Notes under the pieces: model-generated | Told to the model about the DNA's origin: nothing | What the model saw: only the letters and a program-made list of their open reading frames with translations | The model's database searches: none | DNA from: Alectoria sarmentosa | Lineage: Eukaryota; Ascomycota; Lecanoromycetes; Lecanorales; Parmeliaceae | Length of the DNA: 64,000 nucleotides | Direction: 5' to 3' | Assembly (NCBI GenBank): GCA_009733775.1 | Contig: WOGZ01000074.1 | Span: 1 to 64,000, forward strand | Position numbers and translations under genes: made by a program | Shown: piece after piece, positions 50,754 to 63,420 of the stretch | Numbering within the stretch: the stretch's first letter is position 1 | Layout of the letters: every line of letters starts with the position of its first letter

Positions 50754-50953
50754 TGATATGAAAATACGATTTAAAATCTGATAAATGAAAGATTGATTGA
50801 TTTCTCTTTCACGAAAATAGTTATTTATATAAATTTGTCAAGTTATAAGCTTGGCGAGGTACCTTTATAATAGGGGCAATTATTAGGCGAGGTAAGTATC
50901 TCGGTAAGGTAAGTGCTTTTTGGCAAAGTCTGTTAATCGCCGATTTCATATTA
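50754..50953 (-). repeat. 5' LTR of G (200 bp)
   Basis: It runs TGATATGAAAATACG to GATTTCATATTA on the plus strand and is the full-length partner of 36136-36335. It is followed by TSD GTTGA. Confidence 0.88.
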
Positions 50954-50958
50954 GTTGA

Positions 50959-53900
50959 TAACATTGCGATAACGTGCATTGCGATAATTTATATAATAAT
51001 TGTTCAATATTTTGATTTATAATTTCGATATTAACATAATCTTCTCAATCATTTTTATAACATTTTTAAAATTAACGATTTTATTTCATATTTTTAAATC
51101 TTTTTTTTTGATCGTTAATAACATTTATATTTTTTATTTAATTCTCGACGTTTTCAATCGTGTTGTATAATTAATTACGTTTTTATATTTACATTTTATA
51201 TAACGATTATTGAATTTTAAATTTTTGCGTTTGATTTTTTCGCTTGTTATTATGCGATAAATTATGAATTTATTAAAAATATAACGTCGACGTAAAAAAT
51301 TGAGAAGTGATTAATTATAAAATATTAAAAATTTGATTTTGAGATTTCGATTCGTTGTTTAAAAGCGATAACGTATAAATGAATTTAAATTAAAAAATAA
51401 AAATAAATGATTTGATTATGAGATAAATATGTTTGATAAATTTATGAAAAATATTAAAGAAAACGACATGTTTATATTATTTGAAATTGTTATTGATAAT
51501 AATGCAAATGTGAATTTTTTTATATTAACGCGCGAATTTTTGTTAATGTTGATTTTTTAAAATGTTATTTTTGTTTTTAATAATTTGCTCGAAGATATTG
51601 AAATAACGATAACGAAAGATTTAATATACGCAATTTTAATTAATGATATTAATTTTTTATCGTTAAACCTCGTTATTATCATTTTATTCGATATTTTTTT
51701 ATCCCTCGAACCTTTTTAATAAGATTTTTCAAATGATTTCGATGAATTAATATAAAATGAGTTTATTATATCTTTTGATTTAAATATGTTATTTTTTTCA
51801 CGATGTTCGTTTATGATAAATTTTTCGAAAAAAATATCGTATAAACGAGTAAATTGAAAAATGAAGACGTTTTTAATGATATTAAGTTTATGATATAAGA
51901 TTTTTAATATTATATGATAAAGTTATTAAAATTTATTTGAGATATTTGATTTTTTAAAAGATTTATAAACGTTTAAAGATTTTTCGCGTTTTATGATAAT
52001 TTTTAAAAAATACGTTAATGCGCAATTATCGTTGATGAAGTTATAACGTTAAAAGATAGACGTAATATAAGAGTAATTCTCGACATAAAATAAATAAAAG
52101 AAGATTTAAATGATAAAAAGTATAATATATTTTTTCGATTTCATTGAGCTTTTTCAAATTGTGCTTTTATCGATTGAATTTCGCGTTAAGATTTATACGA
52201 AAATGATTTTTTTCGTTGATCAATCTTTCGAGTTTTATTATTTTTTGATATGAATTTTATTTATCAAATCTTATTTCGGCGAATATGTTTTTTATTTTAA
52301 TCAAATTTCGATTTTTTTTTGATGTCGTTTATTATTATTGTAAAATAAAGGATTGTTTTTGTCAAAGAGGTTGTAAATTTTATATGATATAAATTATTGC
52401 AATTAACAAAGATAACATAATTTCGACGGAGATAAATTAAATAAAATTTCTCGTTAATTCATTTTATGTTACGAATGTTTTTAAATTTAACGAGTCGAAT
52501 TTTTTAATGTTAACGAATTTAAATGTTAAAGAATTGTTTTTATTAAAATAAAAAACGATTTATTTTTATCGAGAATAGATTCAAGTTAAAAAAGTTAATA
52601 TTTATTTTGATTATCGTTATAAAAAATTAAATGTTAGATTTAGAAATGCATCGATTTATAAATCAAGATTCGTCGTATATTAAATCTTTGAATTTAATAA
52701 TAAAAACATGCGTTTATTATAATTATCGATATTTATTCGTGAAACATTGAAGTTGAGCATATATGATTGTGAACATTTCGTTAATTTCGCGATATCTTTG
52801 TGTTTTTCAATCTCTTTTTTAATTTTCATTAATGCGTTTGATTTTTATCGTAATATGTATCGATTTTTAATGAAAATTTATGTTATAATCGTTGATTTGA
52901 ATTGACGAAAGAGAAAATGAAAAATTAATATATTATTTTTAACATTTGATTCATATGTTAACGATTTTATAAATATAATTAAGATTTTAAAATTTGGTTT
53001 GACAACTTTGAATCGCGATTTCAAAATGAACATCAACGATATAAAAACGTTTATATGCGTTTATATAATGATTTTTATAGAAGATATAAAATAATAATAA
53101 AAGAATTTTGATTTTATGTTTTTAATCGTTAATCGAGGATGCTTAAAATGCTTAATTATAAAAAAATAAAAAATGAATTTGATTTTTAACATTATTTTTA
53201 ACGTTTATTATTATTATTGAATATTTTATAAACGAATTAAAAGAAATGCGTTTTTTAAAAATGTTAAATTTTTTTAAAGCATAAAAATGAGATTTGAATA
53301 AATTTCGTTAATTAATATCGCGTTATTTCTGAACATCATATGAAATAAATTTAAAGATGTGATATATTTAAAATACATCGAAATTGTCAAATAAGCGCAA
53401 CATGTGTTATTTGTTATTATATTCATTAACGTTGATGCGAATGTTTATTGCGTTAAGCTTTAACACTTTTTTTTTTTCATTTAATTAAAATCATTTATAA
53501 TCGTTAAAATATTATCTCGTTAATTATCAAATGTAAAAATATGATAAATTTTTTATTATTACGTTTTAATTTTTACGCATTTAATTGCAATTTAAATGAA
53601 TCAATTTTATATATTTAAAAGTTGTAAAAACAATTATGTTTTTGACGCTGAATCTTAATAACGTTGATTTAATAATTTTATATTATATTGTTATGATAAA
53701 AAGCAATATCGTGATGTTAATTTAGAATATAAATTTAATCGATTGAGAAAATATGATATCGTTGTTATTATAATCGAGAAAAGTATTTCAAATTTTTTAT
53801 TAATGCGTTATATTCGTTTATTTTAAGAATTTCAAATGCGATGATTTTTTTATCTTTTTTAAACATATAACATTTATTAATATTTTAAACGATAAATTTA

Positions 53901-56900
53901 AAATAAATAACACATTTGAGGATAATAAATTATAACATTTAAAACGATTAAAATATAAACATTTAATGAAGATTTTTGAAATAAAAGAAGGCGTCGTAAA
54001 GCAAATAATAATTTTTCGAAACGTTATGATACGTTTAAATGTATACGTTGCTTTATATTATAAAAACGTAATTATTAAATATGTTATTTTTAATAATTGT
54101 ATTATTTTGAGTGATAAAGATAAACATAAATAAACTTCGCTGTTATCGTTATCGATAATCATTTATTAATTTATCGCAAAAAGGTTTTTCAAAAAGATCG
54201 TGATTCAAATCAATTTTCGAGAAATAAAAAAGATTTTATTAATCAAAGAAAATTTATATTAGATTTTACGATTTTTTTTCGTTAATTTTTATCAAATTAT
54301 TGAGTTCAAATTAATTGCGAAGATGTTGAAAATACATTTAAAATGTTTTATTTTTTTGATTGATTTGTTATTTTATTCGAAATTTGAGAAACGAAACGAT
54401 GAGACGTTTCAATTTTAAATGTTAATTATCGAAAATGCAATTTATGAAAAATTATTAACGTTGAGATATTTAAATCGAACGTATATATAAAGAGATTTAA
54501 ATTGATCGTTGTGATTTGAGCAACTTGTTATTGATGATTTTTTTTTAATTATATTATAAAATGTTTACGAGATAGATTACGAAAAGTTTAATATAATATC
54601 GTTTAAATGTGTTAATTTATAATGATGTTAAAAATTCAATTTTATTGATTGATAAGAATTTGCTCTTTTAGAATTTGCTTTTCTCGAATGTATTTTTTTC
54701 GTTTTTAATGTTTACGCATGTTTTTGTATTTAAAGATACAATTATGATTAATATAAAATTAAATTGTTATGTTAAAGTAATTATTAATAAAATGTTATAA
54801 AATCTTTAAATATCGAATTGTATTCAACATCGAAGATTTCGTTATTATTCGAGATGAAGCGATGATTCGAATCGATGATGTCTTTTTATATAAGTTTTCG
54901 AAAAAGCGTGTATGATTGTTTGCGAGAATAATTATAATGAAGGATTTTAAAGAAATAAAGCTCGATTTTATTTTTAAAATATTTTATTAAAAACTTTTCA
55001 CGATAATGAATATTATTGAATTTTTAAACATCGATATAAAGAAGTATTATGTTTTATAAATTAATTATATAAAACGAAATGATGATATTAAAGAAGGTTT
55101 CGAAAAAGACGAATAAGCTTTACTTTTGTATTACAATTATAATATTTAATTTATATAAGATAATTATTTCAAATTTTTTAAAATTTTTTAAATGAATTAC
55201 GTGATTTATTTGTTAAATATTATATGTGTGTGAATTTTATTATGTTTTAATATGAATTAAATGTTTTGAAATAAGGATGAGATAAACGTTATTAGAAATT
55301 TGTGTGCATTTTGCATATTTTTTGCAAGGTGTGTGTGTTATGTCTTTTTTTATTTTATTTTATATAATAGAATCATTTGAGTAATGAAGAAAAATGCGCA
55401 AAATTTTGAAAATATCGAAGAGCGATTTTTCAAATATTTTAATATGTATGAATTTGCGCAACATATATCGTTATTTTCGAAAATGTTTATTTGATGAAAA
55501 ATTAATCTTTATAATATTTACATTTTTACATTATTAATATTATAGGTTTATTATTTTTTTTATAATGTTAATATTAATTTAAAATTAACATTTTTATAAA
55601 TTTATTATCATATATTATCACATATCATTATTTAATCAAACTTTTAATAAAGCTCATCAATTAATCTCTTATTTTATCATTTTTTTATCATTAATAATTA
55701 TTTAAAAAATGAGCATAAAGGGCATGTACGAGTTGATTAAAAGATAAATATTATCGATTTACGTAATTCGATTGTAAAGGCTTTTTTTTTGATATATATT
55801 AATTGTTTATTAGGGACATTTTTCAAGCATTTATCTTCAATTATATATATATTATCAAAAATCGTATAGAAAATATAATATATCATTAAACGACGTTGAT
55901 GATTAATATGTTATATTTTCAAAAGGTGTAATATTATAAAATGTTATAATTATGAAACGATGTGACGATGAAATGAAATGAATAAAGTTGATGAAATGAA
56001 TTGTTTTTTTTTCAATTTCTTTAGAATTTTTAAGATTGCGATAATGTTAATAATATGCAATAGTAAAATGTTTATTAAATCATGTTTTGCGCATTAAAAT
56101 GTAACATTTCAAATTTGATAATTATTTTTTAAGTTATTTTTAATGCATAATAAGTCATCTCTCATATATTTTTTTCATTTTTTCATTTTTTATGTTATTT
56201 TTCGCAATCGTTAATGACGTTATATTTTATGACATTGTTTGTAGGTTTCGTTAACAGATACGTGATCAAATCGCGTTTTTAGATCTATAATTTTTATGAT
56301 CATATATGAAAATTTATATTTTTTCGAGATACGATGGCAGTTCTTTTATATGTATCGCAAAAAAATAAATTAAGTTTGATAGCGTTTAATAACGATAATA
56401 AGAATAAATGCGCAATAAAATTAGAATGCGTAATAGAAATAAATGTATGCGCTTTTTATAATCGATATGAAATGAATTGATGATAATTAATATAAAAAAG
56501 GTGTTGATAATTTTTATAGATTTTTGATTTTGAAGAATTTGTGCGATAGTAAATATATGCGATGTTTTATCAAAAAAAGAAGATATAATCGCTGATTTTA
56601 AAATATATAAATTGAATTTTTATTTACGTTTTTTGCATTTTTAAAAGTAAATATGTTTTTTCGAAGGTTTAATAAAGATGAATTTGATAATGTGATAATA
56701 ATATTTATTTCAACGCGTCAACATTCATCTTAATATTCATTTTAATATTTTATTTTAATTGTTATTTCATTATTGTCATGATGTTTTTATAAATATCGAA
56801 TCGTTTTTTTTTTCAACGTGTTTTTTTCGAAAGTTTAAAAGAATTGATATCGTGATGTAAGTCGATGCGTTTGATGAAATAAATTATGTTAATAATTTAA

Positions 56901-58101
56901 TATACGTCGATGTTTTTTCAAAATGAGCATTTTGAAAACAAAATAAATAATAGAGATGCATTCAGGTTTCGCAAAGTATGCGTTAAGATGTGTGTACGTT
57001 TTGATATTATTAATAACATATGTGTAAATAATGAATGAAATAAAAGCGATGCAAAATTACCAGAAGTGTGTATTTATATATTTTGAAAATTGATTGATAA
57101 TGATAAATTTGGATGAAAACGCGCATTTTTGATACGATAATGATAAATTTGAATAAAAAATGTAATTTTCGACATATGCAATGAAGAAGAAAAATGCAAA
57201 AATGAATGTGTTTTTCGTTGACGTTTACGTTTACGTTTTAGATTTTAATTTTTTGATTTCGTAAGATCACGCAATGTACAATATGAATAATAATTGTAAA
57301 TGTTATATGTGATTCGTGTTACATATATAAAGTCGCATATATCGTATCAATGTTGCAATGTGAAAAAGAAGTAGTTTTCTTCAAATTGTTTTCGATGATT
57401 TCTCGACGATTTCTCGACGACTTTTTGATAATTTTTTGATAATTTTTCGACAATTTTGAAAAGACTTTTTAACAGATTTAAAATAACTTTTCAATCTTTC
57501 ATCAGCAATCTTTCGAAGATCATTTAATATAAAACTTATAAAATTCAATGCTGAGTTAAAAATGCAATAAATAATTAATTAAAATAAAGAGTTTCAAAAA
57601 TCAATTTATTTTCGCAAACGAGGTGATTTTTTGAATATCGAGTTCGATTGTTTATTTCAAGCGATAAATGTGCGTTAAAATAGGTTGTTTAAATATCGAG
57701 GATAAGTTTGTTATAGTTGATTAATAAAGATAATCATTGTTGAAATTCTTTTATTTACACTTCTTTTACTATGTAACAACCTTTTATTTTACGCACTATT
57801 TGACCTTATAAGATAATCGTTTCCCCTTTTAATTACCTCGTTTTAATAAAAAAATTCTGATCTTTTTAAGATATACGTATTTAAGAGATGAGAAGGCGAT
57901 GTGAATCAATAATATAATTCAAATCAACGATAAATCAATAAGAAGAAATTCAAAAAATTCGTTTATATGTGATTATTTGTTCGCTCAAAATGTTTTAAAA
58001 TAATTTCGAAACAAATCATCAAACAAGAGCCGAAAACGACAAAAGAATGTTTGAAATATTAAACCTTTAGAGACATCACGATAAGGCATCACACGTAGTT
58101 T
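50959..58101. other. 7.1 kb of A+T-rich DNA without recognised gene
   Basis: I find no LTR pair, no reverse transcriptase or integrase motif and no long frame. Compared with the elements it has more TG/CA (for example GTGTGTGTTATG at 55331) and fewer CpG pairs, so it looks like old or single-copy intergenic DNA. Small features are an imperfect array of TTTCTCGACGAT-like units (57398-57456) and a GC-richer patch (57760-57840). Confidence 0.5.
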
Positions 58102-58106
58102 CAAGT

Positions 58107-58231
58107 TGTCGAAATTCAGGTCACGTGATAGGTCACGTGACACGGACGCATGCGCCCATAATATAAATCGCACTTTTCTTCATAACACTCTTAAATTAAT
58201 ACAATTAAGTGTCTTACATTATATTTTCACA
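58107..58231 (+). repeat. 5' LTR of B (125 bp)
   Basis: TGTCGAAATTCAGGTCACG...TTTTCACA. It holds two CACGTG hexamers and ACGCATGCGCCC. The TGTCGAAA / TTTTCACA ends form a near-inverted repeat. It is the reference copy for this LTR family. Confidence 0.92.
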
Positions 58232-58243
58232 GGTTATGAGCCC
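58232..58243 (+). promoter_or_regulatory. Primer-binding site of B, intact
   Basis: GGTTATGAGCCC follows the LTR with no gap. Its complement, GGGCTCATAACC, is the anticodon stem and loop (anticodon CAT) of a methionine tRNA with the GGG/CC(C) stem typical of the initiator. This fits priming by an internal tRNA fragment, known for Drosophila copia, rather than by the tRNA 3' end. Confidence 0.75.
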
Positions 58244-61189
58244 GAACTTGCCCGACGATCGTTATAAACATAACTTATTTATTTATCATTATAATTATAA
58301 TTATTTCCAAATATTTCATACCCATCGCAATGAAATAATCAATTATAAAAAAATTCATTTATCAATCTTTTTAAAATGAGCAATTTTCATTTATAAAATG
58401 ATCTTTAAATTTAAGCGATTATGATTCAAAATTCGAAGATTAAAAATCTTTCAACTTTCGACGAGTCGAAATTATTCGTTTTTAATCGAGATCGCATATG
58501 ATTTACGATCGTGCGATTAAATTATAATAAAACTTTTATAACATTATCAACTTCTCTGCGTAAAACACATTAAATAAAAAAAAATACGCTCTTATTTTTA
58601 TGACATTTTATCAAATTAATGATTTACACTCTCAACGATGTATCGAATTAATAAAACAAATTAAATAATTAAATATCAACATTATTATTAATTTGATCAT
58701 CGTTTAAAACAATTTAAAATTGATTTCATTATCATTTAAACGCTTAAAAGCCTATTTGAAATCAAAAATAACAAACTTTATATGTCAAAGTTGACGTTTT
58801 AATCTCAAAAACCTTTTAAAAAAAAGATTAAGATTTTATTATCGAATTTTTCATTCATTATCAATAACATTTTATCATTATGATCATGAAATCTGATTAA
58901 TTTCAATCTCACGATAACAATCGTTAAAACGAATATTTTAAATTCGAATTTTTATTTGAATAGCATAAAAAGAATACGAACTTTTCAAAAAGATTTATAC
59001 GCTTGCAATTACACTCAATATAATCTCAATTAAATTTAACCTTTATTATCAAATTTAAAATCAAATTCTTTATATTATTAACATCATTTCATTATAATAT
59101 TATCGCTCAAATTTATCGTTAATTTTCATATAAACACTTTTCATTATTATTATAAAACCTTAAAATATAACGATAACAATTAATTAATATTAATAAAAAT
59201 CTAAACGATTTTGACGAAGATTAATAAAACATTTATTTCATCTTTTTCATATTATCGTTATACGATAACGATTTTAAAATCAATGAAAAGTTATTTGATA
59301 TCTCAAACGATATCGAAATTTTTGATTTACGCGTTAAAGATAAACGACCTCATTTATCAACTCTCTTTAAAACGTTCGAATCGTTTTTTAAATCGTTATT
59401 AAATTCATTTATTTCGACATTTTTTCAAAATAATAATTCTCAAAACGATCTTCTCGATTCGTTTTCAATTATAATAAAAAAACCTTTATCTTCGTTATTC
59501 TCATCATTATTATTAATCTTTTACATCTTTTCATTTATCTTTTTCGATATCGATAATTGAATTTAACGTTTAAAATATTATTAAAAATGTTTTTATAAAT
59601 GATGAAAATAACTTCTTTTTAATCTTTATTATCATTTTAAAATTTATTATCGAATATATCAAATGAAGCGAAGATATTAACGATTAATTAATATTAAATA
59701 ATCTTTAATTTTTTATTAACATCATTAAACTTAAAACTTGCGTGATTATTTATCAACGTCTTAATTATATTAAACGTTAATTCATTAAAAAACATAACGA
59801 GAATCTTTAAATTATATTAAACGTCATCGATGTTTATTATAAATTTATAAATTTTAAACTTTATATCGAGCTTATACATTAATTGCATAATATCAACATT
59901 AATTTCGAAAAAGACGTTCGTTAATATGAAAAAGACTTTTGTAAAATCAACGTCGAAATCGTTAATTTAAACGATTTTTTATTATTATCAAAATCTTATC
60001 TTATTTAACTCTTTTTTATAAAATTCGACGAAATTTATAACATCTTTATAACAATTTATATTTAAATTCATATATTTTATAATTCGAAAACAATCAAATT
60101 CGATTTAATTATTCACGATATAATAAATGAAAAACGTCGCATACTCGCAATTAAGAAGAATAATGTCGTTATATTCATTTATCGCAATGATAAAGATAAA
60201 TAATTCATTAAAAACGATTTCGACGATTTTGATTTTATTAATCGCGAAACTTGTGTTTTTTATAAGATCGTTAATCGTAAATTTAAACATTTCTTTATTA
60301 AATATTAAATCAAGTTCTCTCATTTAAAATTTAAAAAGTTTATAAATAAATAAAAAAAGAAAAAGAAGACGCAAATCGATATTATTTATATAAACATTAA
60401 TATTTTAAATGTTAAACGTAAACGCATCGAAGAAGCGTTATTTAACGCCTTCGCTTTAAAAAAAAATAATTATCTCAACGTTAATATAACGTATGTTTCA
60501 AAAAAAAATGATTATTTTTATATTCATATAACATTTTTAAACGAATTAAACGATCAAAATCATTCGAATCTCATTTTGAATGATTTTAACATTTTAAATG
60601 CAATCAATCAAATAAATTAAAACGAAAACGAGAATGAAAACCTTATTAATTTAATAATAAACCTTAATTTAAACAAACGTTTATCGTTTATCAACTTTAT
60701 AAATCTTGATATTTAAATTATAATAAATTTTGATTACATTCGCTATTTCTTTATCGATCATTCGATATTCATTATTTATATCAAAATTCAATTTCGATTT
60801 ATCAAAAGCATTAAAAACGTCAAAGTTTAATCTTTTATTTACGATATTATTAACCTTAATTGTAATATCAATAATAAACGTATTATTTTAATGATTTTTA
60901 ATGTCTTATATGTGCTCGATATAAACGTTAATCTTTTATTAATTAAAAAGTTTTTAAATGTCGATATTAAAATCGCTTTTTATAAAAAAGATTATATCTT
61001 AATTCAAAATAATATAACGTTAATCGATACGCGAAACCGCGATTTGTTTTTTTTGAATTTATGAAAAAACAATAATGCTTTAATCGCTTATAACGTTTTT
61101 TTAAATTTAATTCATTAATTATAATATGCTCATATAAATCATTTAAATTAATAAAATTTTAATAAATTTTTCAACATTATTATAAATGT

Positions 61190-61565
61190 GAATTTTTTTA
61201 AAAACATTATCAAGAAATACATTTGCGAATGTTATATAATGAATTATTAAAAGATTACTTTTTATAATTCGCTTATAACGTTCAATATTTTATCAAACGA
61301 ATTTATTTATAACGATTTTATTAAATCTTTAATTTTCATTAATTTTAATAATTATAAATATTTTATGATCTTCAAAAACGATTTCATTTATTATTTTAAA
61401 ATCTATTATATTCGTTATAAAAATAAAACCTTCGTTATGTTTTTGCGTTTTAAAACTTATTTGAAATTTCGCGATTATCAAATTAATCGCATTCATCTTG
61501 ATAATGAAAACGAATATATTAATAAAATCTTTTTTAAATATCTCATTCAAATTAATATCAAATAA
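61190..61565 (+). pseudogene. Integrase of copia element B
   Basis: YICECYIMNYQK (finger end, both Cys kept) leads to FNNYKYFMIFKNDFIYYF and RIHLDNENEYINKIFFKYL. LDNENEY retains Asp of the DN motif and Glu in the GEY position, better than A. The first catalytic Asp region is FKND. The frame 61365-61565 is stop-free. Confidence 0.85.
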
Positions 61566-62869
61566 AAATTTATTATTATAAATAATTTTGAAATAAATAA
61601 AATCGTCGAGCGATTTAATTAAATTTTAATATATAAAATTCATTCAATTTTATTAAATTTCAATTTTAACAAATTTTTTTAATTTAAAATAATGATTATA
61701 ATTAATTATTTGATGATACGTTTTTTTAACATCAAAATCATCATTATATTTTTCGAAATCTTTTATTATCGTAAATTTTTTTTTTTCATTTATATATCAT
61801 TAATTTCATCGTTTACGTTTTAAAATATATTTAAAAAAAAATTATAAATAAAAGCGAAAAATGTATTCTTTTAAATTATAAAAACGAATTCATTTTTCAT
61901 TTTTACAATTTAATCAAAAAGAAGATTATTCGCGTTAATAATATTCATTTTATCAAAAAACGTTTATATTTTATGAATTTCGACGAGGAAATTAAAGCTC
62001 ACAAATCTTTAAATAAACGTTAACGTTTTTTTATATTAATATTCGTTATAAAAAAGATATTAAATAAATAACGTATCATTATATTATTAAACGTTAAATT
62101 TATAATTTCGATTAAATCGTTAAATCGATTATTATTAATGAATATTTCATCGTTAATCGTTAATCGTTCTCAAAGATCTTATTTTATCGTTATTATAATA
62201 TATGTGTTTATAATATTTATCAAATTTATTATATTAATTATCAAATTTATTATCGCTTCTTCTTCGTCGATGTCTTCGAAATTTATTAAAATAAAAATTA
62301 TGTGAAAACATTTCAAATATAAGATTATTCAAAAAATATTTGATGATTATAAAGATCTCATTATTTCGAATCTTCATAATTTATCATCTGACTTTTTAAC
62401 GAAAACTTTCGTTGTTTTTATTCTTTTTACGAATCATGTTAATAAATTTAACATTTTTAAATTTATAATTTACGAATAAACGATTTTTAACAATTTATTT
62501 CACATAAATTAAAAAATTAACATGCGAGATGAATATAAATCCCTTATAAATAATAACATTTGATATTTTATTCAAACGTCTTCAAGGGCTCATATCTTTA
62601 AAAATCGTTAAATTTATATTATAAAACGAGACCTTAAAGAGAAAATCATTTATTATAAAACACGTTAAATTATTCGAAGATTCGAATAATAAAAAGATCA
62701 TGATTATTATAATATTTTCGCGTTAATAATAAAATTCATAAATTATAAAACGATTTTTGCATTTGCGGCGATTATGAATTAAAACGTGAAATAAATAAAT
62801 GTCAAAATCGTCTTTTTTTATAACGATGTTTAAAAAAACATTTATGTTCAATAATTTGACGATTTTAAT

Positions 62870-63420
62870 AAAGATAATATCAAGATTTATAAATTGAATA
62901 AAATCTTTTATAATCTAAAATAATTCTTTAAAATTTAATATTAATATTTTTCGATTTATATAAAAGAATTCGATCTTAATTTCATTGAATCGAATAATAA
63001 TATATTTATGAATTTCAAAAAAAAGATCATTATAACGCTTTATATCGATAATATTTTAATTACAAATCGCAATAAAATCGTTATCAAACGAATCAAAGAT
63101 GTCTTAAACGTCAAATTTTATATATCAAATTTAAAATCATACGCCTTTTATTTAAACATGATCGTTAAAAGAAATTATTATAATGATATCATTTATTTGA
63201 AATAAAAAGCGTACATTATACGCTTTCTCAATCATTTCAAATATTAAAATTTCACTTTTATTAATACATTATTCGAAATCAATCGCAAATTAACGCTCGT
63301 CGAAAAAAGTTACGTGACCCTTAAAAAGCTTCGTGAAAAATATCAATTCATTATGAACTTTTTTATATACGCTATGTTGAAAACTCGTTTCGATATCGTT
63401 TATGTTATTTTTTTGATTAA
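62870..63420 (+). pseudogene. Reverse transcriptase of copia element B
   Basis: The stop-free piece 63008-63205 reads LYIDNILITNRNKIVIKRIK, so the catalytic YVDD is now YIDN. The first Asp survives in an ATCGAT context (its G is in a CpG), and the second is lost. It is followed by FYISNLKSYAFYLNMI and, further on, YAMLKTRFDIVYVIF. Numbers are about 17.86 kb above the matching parts of A. Confidence 0.85.

Larger units (their letters stand above)
36136..50953 (-). mobile_element. Ty3/gypsy-type element G, minus strand, split by copia element A
   Basis: Two 200-bp LTRs (36136-36335, 50754-50953) with TSDs GTTAA (36131-36135) and GTTGA (50954-50958) enclose 14.8 kb. The two TSDs differ by one G/A change. 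Removing A and one copy of its TSD (7.2 kb) leaves about 7.6 kb, normal for gypsy. Read from the right: gag, protease segment, [A], reverse transcriptase with intact YVDD, Lys/Ala linker, integrase, GC-richer 3' region. It is inactive through stops. Confidence 0.87.
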
